From Pseudomonas batumici (GTDB lineage Bacteria; Pseudomonadota; Gammaproteobacteria; Pseudomonadales; Pseudomonadaceae): 64,000 nt of DNA. The notes under the pieces are model-generated. The model made no database searches and had not been told where the DNA came from. It was given only the letters and a program-made list of their open reading frames with translations. This document shows positions 55,661 to 64,000 of this stretch, piece by piece. A program made the position numbers and the translations under genes. Numbering within the stretch: position 1 is the stretch's first letter; each line of letters begins with the position of its first letter. Location: positions 93,157 through 157,156 of the forward strand of contig NZ_JXDG01000035.1 in assembly GCF_000820515.1 (NCBI RefSeq), written 5' to 3'.

Positions 55661-56775
55661 CGCACCCACTTCGGTCGATGACCAATAAGTATGAGCTTGA
55701 GGCCCTGACCGGTCATTTCAACACACTGGCTGCGCAGTTCGGCTTTATCCCAGCAGCACCGACGCAATTGCTCAGCGACGATGAGACCCTGCTCTTTGCT
55801 AACTCAACCATCGCCGGCTACAAACGGCACCTTCTTGAGGGGCGTGTGCCTTTTCCGGGCTTTTCGATCGTTCAGGAGTGCATCAGAAATCAGAATCTCA
55901 AAAGCATCAGGAATTGGAGCGAAGAGCTGGAGTACATGAGCTGTTTCACGCAATTGGGGGTGTTAGGTGGCCCCAATTCATTGCCGCGGATTCTGGAGTT
56001 CATTACCGATTACCTCGCGAGTATCAGCAGTCGGCAGCGCTTGCTATGTCGAGTAAGTCGTTCGCTCACTCTGTATGAGTCTGTCACCTGTAAATGCGAA
56101 GGCTGGCGGATCGAGATCGATGGGCGTCCACCCGGTTACTACCACTGGAAATACGGCCTGGATGGGGTGAGTGGTGAAGGCGTTACCTTCGCAATTCAGG
56201 ATCAGAGCCGGGGACTGTATCGGGATATCGGCAATCTTGTTGAGATCAGAGACAGTGCCGGTGTACTGGGGTACGAGTTCGGGTTCGGTGGGGAAACCCT
56301 AGACTCTCGGCTTCGAGGCCTCGATTCACCATTCGAGTCCAGTCCGCTGCATGACTATCTGGACGTGGGCAATGAGCCTTCGCTGAAAAGAAAAATGCTC
56401 GATTCGCTCATGCTCGCCGCGATGTTGTGTGCTATCGGTGTAGATGAAACAACTCTCAAGCGTGCTTCGATCCTGAGGCGTGCTATGAACGACCTGTTCT
56501 ATCTCACCTACCTGTGTAGGCTGGAGCCGCACTTGGTTCTGGCTGCCGGGAGACAGTATCTGCAGGCGAAAGGCGTAGCCGATAGTCATTTTGTACGAAG
56601 CTTCGACACCTTCCAGAGACGGGTTGGCAGCAAAATCGATCTGGCTCGGCAATACATTGACTATGCAAGAATGCATGACAAGGCTTGGGGGCATGTGCGT
56701 CGGTACTGCGTCGACCGAATGGGTATTCCGACTGCCTATTTCGAGAGAATATTTGAGCCTCCACAAGCTCATTAG
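55657..56775 (+). CDS. AlaRS-like protein (truncated class II aminoacyl-tRNA synthetase core)
   Basis: A 372-residue protein. Residues 20-62 (HFNTLAAQFGFIPAAPTQLL, then SDDETLLFANS) parallel the AlaRS start FLDFFHSKGHQVVASSSL and DPTLLFTNAGM. IVQECIRNQ at 71-79 parallels motif 2 TSQRCVRAGG, keeping the Cys-x-Arg. ASILRRAMNDLFYLTYL near 271-287 parallels GYVLRRIMRRGIRHGYKLG of the tRNA-recognition helices. The editing and C-Ala domains are absent. So it is a shortened, strongly diverged AlaRS relative that may activate an amino acid for product assembly rather than translation. Its stop overlaps the convergent LysR stop by three bases. Confidence 0.68.
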   Translation: MTHPLRSMTNKYELEALTGHFNTLAAQFGFIPAAPTQLLSDDETLLFANSTIAGYKRHLLEGRVPFPGFSIVQECIRNQNLKSIRNWSEELEYMSCFTQLGVLGGPNSLPRILEFITDYLASISSRQRLLCRVSRSLTLYESVTCKCEGWRIEIDGRPPGYYHWKYGLDGVSGEGVTFAIQDQSRGLYRDIGNLVEIRDSAGVLGYEFGFGGETLDSRLRGLDSPFESSPLHDYLDVGNEPSLKRKMLDSLMLAAMLCAIGVDETTLKRASILRRAMNDLFYLTYLCRLEPHLVLAAGRQYLQAKGVADSHFVRSFDTFQRRVGSKIDLARQYIDYARMHDKAWGHVRRYCVDRMGIPTAYFERIFEPPQAH

Positions 56776-57692
56776 GTGTGCGCTGACACCTCCCGTTCCA
56801 GACTGTTGATCAACAACCGCCACAGGTGGTCGGCTGCCGGGGAGAGTCGTCGGTCGGAGCTGCGTAGCACATGGCATTCAGATGTTCGTGCGATAGGGTG
56901 GTCGATTGGGATCGCGACGAGTGGATTCGTAGCAGCACTTTGACCTAGGGATTGGGCGGTCATGAAGGCAATGCCCAGGCCTGCCTGACATAGCGACTGG
57001 GCCGATGAAAGCAGGTTGCAGCGATACGCGGGGCTGAATATCAGCCCTTCGGATTCGAACATCTTGTTGACGTAACGCTGTATGCCGAACGCGTCGGTCA
57101 GTGCAATCAGCCTGTACTCGATCAACTCGTCCAGCCTGACATCCGGCTGTCTGGCCAGGGGATGGTCTTGCGGCACCACGGCGCAGACGGGGCCCCGATA
57201 AAAACTTCGGCGGTGCAGGGACATGTTGCCGACGGAGCCAAAGGAAAAGGCCATATCCAGCTCACCGCGAACCAGCATCATCAAGGTGGTGCCCAAGTCG
57301 CCAGTGCTGATGTCGACAAAGACATCAGGATAGTCATTGGAAAATTCCCGCAGGACACCGTTCACAAAGCTTTCAATCATGCCTTGGCCAATGCGCAGGC
57401 TCACCGTGCCGCCGCGCATGTAGCGCAGGTCGGTCAGGTGTTTGGTGAGCGTTTCTCGACGCGCTCGGGTTTCGGCGAAGTGCTCGGCGAGCAGCTTTCC
57501 CGCCTGGGTCAGGATGACGTTTCTGCCGCTGCGTTCCAGAAGCGGCAGATGCAGGCTGCGCTCCAGCAATGCCACTTGGCGGCTGATGACCGATGGGTTG
57601 ACGTTCAGCGCATCGGCGGCTTTGCGAATCCCCCCCTGTACCCCCACTTGATGGAGATAGCTCAGTCTTTTTTCTTGAAAATCGTCGTCCAT
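56772..57692 (-). CDS. LysR-family transcriptional regulator
   Basis: A 306-residue LysR regulator. The N-terminal helix-turn-helix is GIRKAADALNVNPSVISRQV followed by LPLLERSGRNVILTQAG, and the effector domain starts with VSLRIGQGMIESFVNGVL. A TTG at 57698 is an alternative start but ATG 57692 fits the family better. It is divergent from the M20 hydrolase and YfcC-type transporter, which are its likely targets. Confidence 0.9.
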   Translation of the reverse strand: MDDDFQEKRLSYLHQVGVQGGIRKAADALNVNPSVISRQVALLERSLHLPLLERSGRNVILTQAGKLLAEHFAETRARRETLTKHLTDLRYMRGGTVSLRIGQGMIESFVNGVLREFSNDYPDVFVDISTGDLGTTLMMLVRGELDMAFSFGSVGNMSLHRRSFYRGPVCAVVPQDHPLARQPDVRLDELIEYRLIALTDAFGIQRYVNKMFESEGLIFSPAYRCNLLSSAQSLCQAGLGIAFMTAQSLGQSAATNPLVAIPIDHPIARTSECHVLRSSDRRLSPAADHLWRLLINSLEREVSAHT

Positions 57693-57735
57693 CGTCAAGG
57701 CTTTGATCCGGTAAACTGTTGACTATAGGGCAACA

Positions 57736-57795
57736 ATATAGGCCCCGACCTCGCATTCTTCAATGACTGGGTGCTCGGCATAATTGGGCCTATAT
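57736..57795. promoter_or_regulatory. Inverted repeat in the LysR/M20 intergenic region
   Basis: ATATAGGCCC at 57736-57745 and GGGCCTATAT at 57786-57795, perfect 10-bp arms 40 bases apart. A related CTATAGGGC lies at 57723. The arrangement suits recognition and activation sites of a LysR regulator. Confidence 0.55.
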
Positions 57796-57816
57796 CCAGC
57801 CTTGAGCGACCCTTCC

Positions 57817-58941
57817 ATGAGCAGCGTGCAACAGTACCTTCATCTCCATGCCCAACAGATTCTGGATGATCTGAAACGGCTGGTCAGTGCCGAATCGCCC
57901 TCTACCGACAAGCAGGCCGTGGACGCCTGCGGCCGGGTCTTGCAGGACATCATCGCCAAGCGCCTGGGTTCGTCTGCCGAGGTGATACCTCGTGAGACTC
58001 TTGGGGACCACCTTGCGTTCAGCATCGGTCAGGGTTCCCGCAGGACCGCGATACTGGGGCATTTTGATACGGTCTGGGATGTTGGCCACCTGACCTTGCG
58101 CGAGGAAGGCGGCAAGCTCTATGGCCCGGGGGTTCTGGACATGAAGGGCGGGCTTGTCCAAGCGATCTGGGCAGTGCGTGCGTTGGTGGAACTCAACCTT
58201 CTGGACGATCATGAGATCAGATTCCTGTGTTCCAGCGATGAAGAGTTGGGCAGCCCGACATCCCGTGAGTGGATCGAGCAAGAGGCCAGGCTGTGCCAGC
58301 AAGTACTGGTGGTGGAGCCCGCCACGGCGCATACCCATGCATTAAAAACCGAGCGCAAGGGCACAGGCCGTTTTGAAATCACTATCAAGGGACGTGCGGC
58401 CCATGCGGGCAACAACCCGGAGGACGGGATCAGCGCCGTGCATGAAATGGCCGAGCAGATTCTTTTTCTGCAGGGGCTCAATGCACCTGAGCGTGGGACG
58501 ACGATCAACGTGGGGATTGCACAGGGCGGTGATCGTACCAACGTGGTTGCCGAGCGGGCTCGTTTAAGCGTGGACCTACGGGTTACCAGCCTTGCCGAAG
58601 CCCGCCGTGTCGAATTCGCAGTCAACGGCCTTCAGCCACGTTTGACCGGGGCGCAAATCTCGGTGACGGGTGGATTGGTGCGTCCTCCCCTGGAAAACAC
58701 CGAGGGCAACAGATGGTTGTTTGCGCTCGCCAAAGAGGCGGCCGGTGAATTATCCATCGATCTCCTCCAGGCCTCTGTGGGCGGCGGAAGCGACGGCAAT
58801 TTCACTTCGGCCATCGGCATACCGACGCTGGATGGCCTGGGAGCAACCGGTGTCGGCCCGCACGCCATCCACGAGCACATCATCATTGCCGATCTTCCCG
58901 TTCGCACCGCGTTGCTTGCTGAACTGATCAAGAAACTTTAA
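57817..58941 (+). CDS. M20-family metallohydrolase (carboxypeptidase G2-like)
   Basis: A 374-residue zinc peptidase/deacylase of the M20 family. Metal and catalytic residues are visible: H82/D84 in GHFDTVWD, D108 in GVLDMKGG, E142-E143 in SSDEELGS and the C-terminal His in HAIHEHIII. Carboxypeptidase G2-like enzymes release C-terminal Glu or acylated amino acids. With the adjacent YfcC-type transporter it may form an uptake-and-hydrolysis pair. ATG 57817 gives the family start; 57784 (TTG) is less likely. Confidence 0.88.
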   Translation: MSSVQQYLHLHAQQILDDLKRLVSAESPSTDKQAVDACGRVLQDIIAKRLGSSAEVIPRETLGDHLAFSIGQGSRRTAILGHFDTVWDVGHLTLREEGGKLYGPGVLDMKGGLVQAIWAVRALVELNLLDDHEIRFLCSSDEELGSPTSREWIEQEARLCQQVLVVEPATAHTHALKTERKGTGRFEITIKGRAAHAGNNPEDGISAVHEMAEQILFLQGLNAPERGTTINVGIAQGGDRTNVVAERARLSVDLRVTSLAEARRVEFAVNGLQPRLTGAQISVTGGLVRPPLENTEGNRWLFALAKEAAGELSIDLLQASVGGGSDGNFTSAIGIPTLDGLGATGVGPHAIHEHIIIADLPVRTALLAELIKKL

Positions 58942-58976
58942 GGCTTCGGCTACGACAATAATAAGGAAGGCTTGAA

Positions 58977-60371
58977 ATGACTCACGTTCACCCGGCAGCA
59001 GCACCCTCGGCGAAACCGAGGCAAGAAAGTAAAAGCCCTTACGTGCTGCTGTTTATCATTTTGATCGTGGCTGCCATTGGCACGTGGGTCGTTCCTGCAG
59101 GTGTCTTCGACAAGGAGACGCGCGATGGCATTACCTTTGCCGTGTCCGGCAGTTTGCATGCTGTCGAGCAAAGCGGCGCTCGTCCGCTGGATATCTTTGT
59201 GGCGGTTGCCAAGGGCCTGCAGACGTCAGCGCCGATTATCTTTCTTATCTTGTTTACGGGTGGCGCACTCGCGGTCCTGGAAAGTACGGGCGCCATCCAC
59301 CAGGTGCTCAAAGGCATCGCGCGCAGTTCAAGGCTCAATGATTTTTCGATCATTCTGATTTTTGCGTTGGTGTTTGGTGTGCTTGGCACCACGGGTGTGG
59401 TTGTCAATGCGGTGATTGCCTTCGTTCCCATCGGCATGCTGGTGGCCAGATCCGTTGGCCTGAATCCCATGTTCGGGGTGTCTCTCGTCTACCTGACCTG
59501 CGCCGCCGGTTTCAACACGGCGATCACCAACCCGGCGACCACCGGATTGACCCAGCGTTTGGCGCAACTTCCGCTGTTCTCGGGTATGGGTCTGAGGGGG
59601 ATAACGTCAGCACTGTTCGTCGTGGTCTGCATCGTCTTTCTGACCTTATACGCGCGTCGGTGCAGGCGAAACGGCGAGCAACGGCCAGTCATTCCGGTAG
59701 AGGATGCCACTGACGTTCCGGCGACTTGGCGTCACTGGATCATCCTGGCCTTTGCCTCCGTGACCTTGATCTCGTTCATTTACGGCGCAATGACCGCCCA
59801 ATGGGGCGAGATCGAGATGACGGCGATGTTTCTATTCATGGCCGTGGGCAGCGGCCTGCTCGGGCGCCTTTCTGCATCAGACATCGCCAACCGCTTTATC
59901 GGTGGCTGTTCCGGCATCCTGCAGGGTGCCCTGATCGTCGGCATGGCCAGGGCGATATCCATTGTGTTGGAACACGGCAATATCCTTGACTCGATCGTGG
60001 GTTACCTCTCCGAGCTGATCGCTCCGCTGCATCCGGCCATGGCAGCGGTAGGCATGCATATCAGTGCCGCACTCATGCATTTTGCTATCTCGTCCGGCTC
60101 CGGTGAGTCCACGTTGCTGATCCCGATCTATGTACCCATTGGCGATATGGTAGGGCTGACTCGACAGGTGACGGTCCAGGCGGTGTTGTTGGGGGAGGGC
60201 ATCGTCAATTGCGTCAGTCCGACCTCAGGTATTCTGATGGGCGTGCTGGCGGTGGGGGGGATTCCCTTTGGCCGCTGGCTGAAGTTCGTTGCCCCGTTGA
60301 TTGCGGTCTGGGCAGCGATCTGCATCATCACCTTGGTCATAGGGGTGGAAATGAACTGGGGGCCTTTCTGA
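58977..60371 (+). CDS. YfcC/DcuC-family membrane transporter
   Basis: A 464-residue membrane protein with about 12 helices and the YfcC family pattern: N-terminal YVLLFIILIVAAIGTWVVPAG, then two inverted halves with GVLGTTGVVVNAVIAFVPIG and SGSGESTLLIPIYVPIGDM. Members are predicted carboxylate, amino-acid or peptide transporters. A strong AAGGAAGG precedes the ATG, 35 bases after the M20 stop. Confidence 0.85.
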   Translation: MTHVHPAAAPSAKPRQESKSPYVLLFIILIVAAIGTWVVPAGVFDKETRDGITFAVSGSLHAVEQSGARPLDIFVAVAKGLQTSAPIIFLILFTGGALAVLESTGAIHQVLKGIARSSRLNDFSIILIFALVFGVLGTTGVVVNAVIAFVPIGMLVARSVGLNPMFGVSLVYLTCAAGFNTAITNPATTGLTQRLAQLPLFSGMGLRGITSALFVVVCIVFLTLYARRCRRNGEQRPVIPVEDATDVPATWRHWIILAFASVTLISFIYGAMTAQWGEIEMTAMFLFMAVGSGLLGRLSASDIANRFIGGCSGILQGALIVGMARAISIVLEHGNILDSIVGYLSELIAPLHPAMAAVGMHISAALMHFAISSGSGESTLLIPIYVPIGDMVGLTRQVTVQAVLLGEGIVNCVSPTSGILMGVLAVGGIPFGRWLKFVAPLIAVWAAICIITLVIGVEMNWGPF

Positions 60372-60478
60372 TCCCACCGAACGTGCGCAAACCCGGTGGG
60401 AGCCAGAAATAGTTGGGGTCAGGCACCGACGATCAATGGCCGGTGCAGTCCGCGACGACCCCGTTCGTCCAGGATGGC

Positions 60479-60943
60479 TCAGGCGGTAGAGCGCTTCGGG
60501 GTTTCCAGCAGGCGCTTGAGGTTGTTCATCGCCTGGGTCGAGAGCTCGACCAGGCGCGCCTGCAGACCGCCCAGGTTCAGTTCGGTGATGTACTGCAAGC
60601 TACGGGTGAGCCGCGTACCAGGGCCGGCACGGTGCAGGCTGTAGTGAATGCAGCCATCGACCACCGAGGAAGTGAAGGCCGCCTTGAATTCGGCAGGAGG
60701 GTTGGCGATGACCACCCGATAGTTCATCTCGATCCGCAGGCCCAGCAGGTCGATGACGCCTGTGAAGCGGTGATCCTTGGGCAGGGGGCCGCGGATGCCG
60801 GTCTCGGCGCTGACGGACGTGGGGTGCCATTCATGCCAGCGGTCCGGCTGGGTTATATAGGCATAGACCGTCTCGATATCGACTTCTATATAGACTTCGT
60901 TGCTGAGTGTCTTGGCATAAGACTGAAAAGAGGACTGTTCCAT
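60479..60943 (-). CDS. SRPBCC-family protein
   Basis: A 154-residue START/SRPBCC fold protein. EVYIEVDIETVYAYITQPDRWHEWHP is the typical opening strand-helix, and the ligand cavity strands follow, ending with the long C-terminal helix LSTQAMNNLKRLLE. Such proteins bind hydrophobic ligands or act as small enzymes; nothing more specific is seen. A GGAGCAATGAC site precedes the ATG. Confidence 0.8.
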   Translation of the reverse strand: MEQSSFQSYAKTLSNEVYIEVDIETVYAYITQPDRWHEWHPTSVSAETGIRGPLPKDHRFTGVIDLLGLRIEMNYRVVIANPPAEFKAAFTSSVVDGCIHYSLHRAGPGTRLTRSLQYITELNLGGLQARLVELSTQAMNNLKRLLETPKRSTA

Positions 60944-61072
60944 GTCATTGCTCCGACTGTATTCCTTGTTTAAAGACGGAAACAGTTATGAGCATAGATG
61001 AAACAAAATGTTTCAATACGTATAAGACCAGCGGTCGTGTCCACCCTTGGGGCAGGCACGACCGACCGTGTT

Positions 61073-63067
61073 CTACCTGACCTTGAAGCGTCCCATCAAC
61101 GCACTGACCCGGTTGTTGGCGTCCAGCAGGCTGCGGGTATTGGCGTCGGTGGCGTGGCCGCTTTCGACCAGTTCCTCGACCATCTGGCGGATCTGCACCA
61201 TGCTGCGGTTGATCTCCTCGGTGACCGCGCTCTGTTGTTCGGCGGCCGTGGCGATCTGGGTGCTCAGGCCGTTGATATGGCTGACGGAGCCGGCCATTTC
61301 ATCGAGCCCCGCGTTGACCCGCGCCGTGGCTTCGGCCGCGGACTGACAGCTGGCCTGGGTGTTTTCCATGGCCGCGACCGACGAACTGACCCCCTGGGTC
61401 AGGCGCGTGAGCATCTCGTTGATTTCCGAGGTGCTGGTCTGGGTCCGGGCGGCGAGGGCGCGCACCTCGTCGGCCACCACCGCGAAACCGCGCCCCTGCT
61501 CCCCGGCGCGGGCGGCCTCGATGGCGGCGTTCAGGGCCAGCAGGTTGGTCTGCCCGGCAATGGCGCCGATCACCCCGAGAATCTCGGTGATGCGTTGGGC
61601 ATCCTGCTGCATGCTCTCGACCTTGTGGGTGGCGCTGGAGACCTCGTCGATCAGCGCGATCACGCTGTTGGACGCTTCGCCCACCACCACCCGCGAACGG
61701 TCGGCGTGTTCGTTGGCGCGCTGGGTGAAGGCGGCGGTTTCGGCGGCGTTGCCGGCCACCGTGTCGGCGGTGGAACTCATCTCGGTGATGGCGGTGACCG
61801 TCTGTTCGGTCTCCGAGGCGTGGCGGGTGAGGATCCGGTTGGTATGGGCCGAGGTCTGTTGCAGCTTGTCCAGGCTTGAGGCCATGTCGCCGGTGGCCTG
61901 GGTGACTTCGCCGATCATGTTCTGCAGGTAGACGATAAAGCGGTTCACCGAGTGGCCGATGGCCCCCAGCTCGTCTTCGGCGCGGATGGTGATGCGCCGG
62001 GTCAGGTCGGCATCGCCCGTGGACAGCGCGTCGATATTGCTCCTGAGTGCCTGCATCCGGCTCACCAACTGGCGGATGGCATACACCTGCAACAGCGCCA
62101 GCAGCACGATCATCGGGATCTGCAGCAGCGCCAGGGTATTGAGCACGTCATCGCGCTGGGCGGTGATCAACTGGGTCGGCAGGGCCGTGGCGAGGAACCA
62201 GGGGGTGCCTTCGATGGGGCGCATGAAGAAGGTGCTGGCCACGCCATCGTTGTCGAATTCCACCCGCTGGGACGCGGTGTCACGGTTCTGCAGGGCGCTC
62301 TTGACCTGTGCGGCGAAGGTCGAGCCGGCGGCCAGGTCGTTGATGTTCTTGAGCACTACCGGGCTGTTGATATGGGTGCTGTTGCTGATGATCTTGCCGT
62401 CGGCTTCGACGATCAGCATTTCACCGCCGATGTCCTTTTCCTTGCGCGCCACCAGGTCGTTGAAAAAGCCCAGGGTCACGTCGATGGTCGAGACGCCGTA
62501 CGGCACGCCGTCGCGCTGGATGGCCATGGCGCAGTTGGTGCGCGGCTCCTGGCTCGCGTCATCCTTGTAGGCCGCCGCCCAGGCGCACTGGCCGCGCGGG
62601 GTGGCCATGCCGCCCTTGTACCAGGGCTGCTCGTAATAGTTGGGGGCTTCGGCGCTGTTCCAGAAGGTATTGACCTTCAACTGGCCGTTGGCATCGCGGT
62701 GCCAGAAGGTGCTGTGCTTGTTCCGCCCCGGTGTGCGCTGGCCGGGCAGGGGCCAGATACCGCCACCGAAGACCTTCAGCTCACCGTACTGGTCCACCAG
62801 GCCGGGCAGGACCTTGTCGATGGTGTCGCTGTCGAGCAGGGGAATGGTCTGGGTAATGCTGCGTTGCTGGGCCTGGACCTTGTTCAACTCCCCCTTGATC
62901 TGCTCGGCCACTTCGGCCACGCGGTTGAGTACGACCTGCTCCTCGGTCTTGCGCAGCGTGGGCGCGACCAACTGGCTGATACCGACCACGGTCAGGACGA
63001 ACAACAGGAGGATGAACAGGACCAGAAACAGCGTGTAGCGGGCTTGGATCGTACGGAACATGGGCAT
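61073..63067 (-). CDS. Methyl-accepting chemotaxis protein with dCache domain
   Basis: A chemoreceptor of 664 residues: cytoplasmic start, membrane helix (about 11-33), a periplasmic double Cache ligand domain (about 35-300, with [12 protein letters not shown] and QPWYKGG), a second helix (about 320-340), HAMP and a signalling domain whose tip is [20 protein letters not shown]. The classic Arg-x-Trp-Tyr amino-acid motif of dCache_1AA is not evident, so the ligand is unknown. ATG 63067 follows AGGACAG. Confidence 0.92.
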   Translation of the reverse strand: MPMFRTIQARYTLFLVLFILLLFVLTVVGISQLVAPTLRKTEEQVVLNRVAEVAEQIKGELNKVQAQQRSITQTIPLLDSDTIDKVLPGLVDQYGELKVFGGGIWPLPGQRTPGRNKHSTFWHRDANGQLKVNTFWNSAEAPNYYEQPWYKGGMATPRGQCAWAAAYKDDASQEPRTNCAMAIQRDGVPYGVSTIDVTLGFFNDLVARKEKDIGGEMLIVEADGKIISNSTHINSPVVLKNINDLAAGSTFAAQVKSALQNRDTASQRVEFDNDGVASTFFMRPIEGTPWFLATALPTQLITAQRDDVLNTLALLQIPMIVLLALLQVYAIRQLVSRMQALRSNIDALSTGDADLTRRITIRAEDELGAIGHSVNRFIVYLQNMIGEVTQATGDMASSLDKLQQTSAHTNRILTRHASETEQTVTAITEMSSTADTVAGNAAETAAFTQRANEHADRSRVVVGEASNSVIALIDEVSSATHKVESMQQDAQRITEILGVIGAIAGQTNLLALNAAIEAARAGEQGRGFAVVADEVRALAARTQTSTSEINEMLTRLTQGVSSSVAAMENTQASCQSAAEATARVNAGLDEMAGSVSHINGLSTQIATAAEQQSAVTEEINRSMVQIRQMVEELVESGHATDANTRSLLDANNRVSALMGRFKVR

Positions 63068-63566
63068 GGGAGCTGTCCTAGCAAAGCGGTTTTTATTCTT
63101 CGGTCGCCTGATCTGTTCAGGGCTTCGTCAAGCTATCGGCTTGAAATAAGTCGACTTTAGTACGATCGTGCAAGAAAGAGCTGAAGGCTCTGACGTTGCG
63201 CCTGCTGACCGCGCCAAGGCCCAGCGAGCAGTCACGGCAATGCTTTTGTCCGAACTGAAATAAATTGGTACATTTCATTGACGCCATTAAATGGCCTCCC
63301 TATGATCGCGCCCCGTTGATGGCATAAGGCTATCCAGAAGGATCTGCGATGTGGGGGTTGGCATGGTGCCGTTTCTCCATCAAGACCATCGACGTGCAAG
63401 GTGCTGACGCCCTGTTTGCGAGCACCTGTTCAAGCCCTGTATCGCCCCATGCCCTGACATGCCCTGCTCAATGAGCGGCTTGATCGAGCGTGCTGCGCCG
63501 ATCTGTTTCCACCTGGGCTGCTTCCGTTAATTCAATTTATTGCCTTCGTTGCATCGAGATTCCGAC
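63068..63566. other. Intergenic region upstream of the haemagglutinin gene
   Basis: About 500 bases between the divergent chemoreceptor and tpsA-type genes. It contains a sigma-70-like promoter at 63278-63306 and otherwise no gene I can support. The untranslated leader would be about 250 bases. Confidence 0.5.
63278..63306 (+). promoter_or_regulatory. Sigma-70-like promoter candidate
   Basis: TTGACG at 63278-63283, a 17-base spacer and TATGAT at 63301-63306, both close to consensus. It would drive the downstream filamentous-haemagglutinin gene. Confidence 0.5.
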
Positions 63567-64000
63567 ATGGACGTTCGTCAGTTTGCCTTCCTCGCGGGCC
63601 AGCCTTCTGCTGCCCTGAAAAACCGTGAGCACTTCTGCGGACTGCCCAAGCGCGGACTGGCCTTCATCCTGGCGAACGCCATGTTCTGGCAACCGTTGCT
63701 GGCCCATGCGGACGGGATCGTGGTCAGTGCGCCGGGCACCACGCTGGGCCAGGCGGGCAATGGCGTACCCATCGTCAACATCGCCGCACCGAATGCCCAG
63801 GGGCTGTCGCACAACCAGTTCCATGACTACAACGTCGGGACCAACGGGGTCATCCTCAACAACGCCACCGCGCGGACCCAGTCGACGCAACTGGGCGGGA
63901 TCATCGTCGGCAACCCGAATTTCAGCGGGGCTGCGGCCAACGTCATCCTCAACGAAGTGAACGGCGGCAGCCCGAGCCAGTTGCGCGGTTACACCGAAGT
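63567..64000 (+). CDS. Filamentous haemagglutinin-type TpsA exoprotein, 5' part
   Basis: Open to the window end; about 144 residues are visible. A long signal-peptide region ending ANAMFWQPLLAHA, followed by DGIVVSAPGTT, is typical of the extended signal of two-partner secretion exoproteins. The TPS domain start shows IVNIAAPNAQGLSHNQFHDY, then VGTNGVILNN and IIVGNPN, which are the classic FhaB/HMW/CdiA TPS motifs. It probably encodes a large adhesin or contact-dependent toxin; which one depends on the C-terminus beyond the window. Confidence 0.88.
   Translation, partial: MDVRQFAFLAGQPSAALKNREHFCGLPKRGLAFILANAMFWQPLLAHADGIVVSAPGTTLGQAGNGVPIVNIAAPNAQGLSHNQFHDYNVGTNGVILNNATARTQSTQLGGIIVGNPNFSGAAANVILNEVNGGSPSQLRGYTE

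Noticed and set aside
1..64000. CRISPR arrays, insertion sequences or prophage genes
   Set aside because: No regularly spaced repeats, transposase or phage structural genes were seen in the window.

Overview
The window looks like chromosomal DNA of a Pseudomonas, most likely of the P. fluorescens group. The evidence is the high-GC coding style, five paired REP elements built on the GTAGGAGC...GCGAT core between genes, and typical Pseudomonas genes such as ccoG, the glg/mal cluster, a second mrdA-type PBP2 and MocR and LysR regulators. No rRNA, tRNA, CRISPR array or insertion sequence was recognised.

Layout. 0-9 kb: a sensor kinase/response regulator pair on the minus strand, a divergent second response regulator, and a tripartite RND efflux operon (outer-membrane factor, membrane fusion protein, pump). 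9-19 kb: housekeeping and accessory genes (a PatB/MalY-type C-S lyase, a membrane diguanylate cyclase, an aldehyde dehydrogenase, a LysE exporter, a PBP2 paralogue, a secreted trypsin-like protease, a SnoaL-like protein). 19.6-25.9 kb: a compact four-gene operon of a MoxR AAA+ ATPase, a small protein, a degenerate vWA plus beta-propeller protein and a 970-residue membrane protein. This matches the MoxR-vWA-beta-propeller (bpX) ternary systems predicted to act in biological conflict. 26-31 kb: small metabolic genes, a MocR regulator and ccoG. 31.7-42.4 kb: glycogen/maltodextrin metabolism, with glgB on plus and glgA-malQ-DUF2934-glgX on minus, plus an autotransporter-like barrel and a PIG-L deacetylase. 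The treY and treZ genes usually found inside this cluster are absent. 43-45 kb: a D-2-hydroxyacid dehydrogenase and an exported alpha/beta hydrolase.

45.1-56.8 kb is the most unusual part. It is an AT-richer block of eleven co-directional genes that reads as an undescribed small-molecule biosynthetic cluster. It holds a full-length divergent leucyl-tRNA synthetase with a damaged editing site, an MFS-like membrane transporter, a SAM methyltransferase, two tandem dCTP-deaminase-like proteins (the second with its catalytic Glu changed to Gln), a HxD-containing oxygenase-like protein, an aldo/keto reductase, a VOC-fold protein, an alpha/beta hydrolase, an ATP-grasp ligase and a protein resembling the catalytic half of alanyl-tRNA synthetase. 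There is no NRPS or PKS. The gene set suggests a nucleotide-derived, aminoacylated compound. The second LeuRS could give self-immunity, as AgnB2 does in agrocin 84 producers, or could supply leucyl-tRNA. This is inference from family content.

56.8-60.4 kb: a LysR regulator divergent from an M20 hydrolase and a YfcC-family transporter, with a 10-bp inverted repeat in the shared promoter region. 60.4-64 kb: a SRPBCC protein, a chemoreceptor, and the 5' part of a filamentous-haemagglutinin-type TpsA exoprotein cut by the window end.
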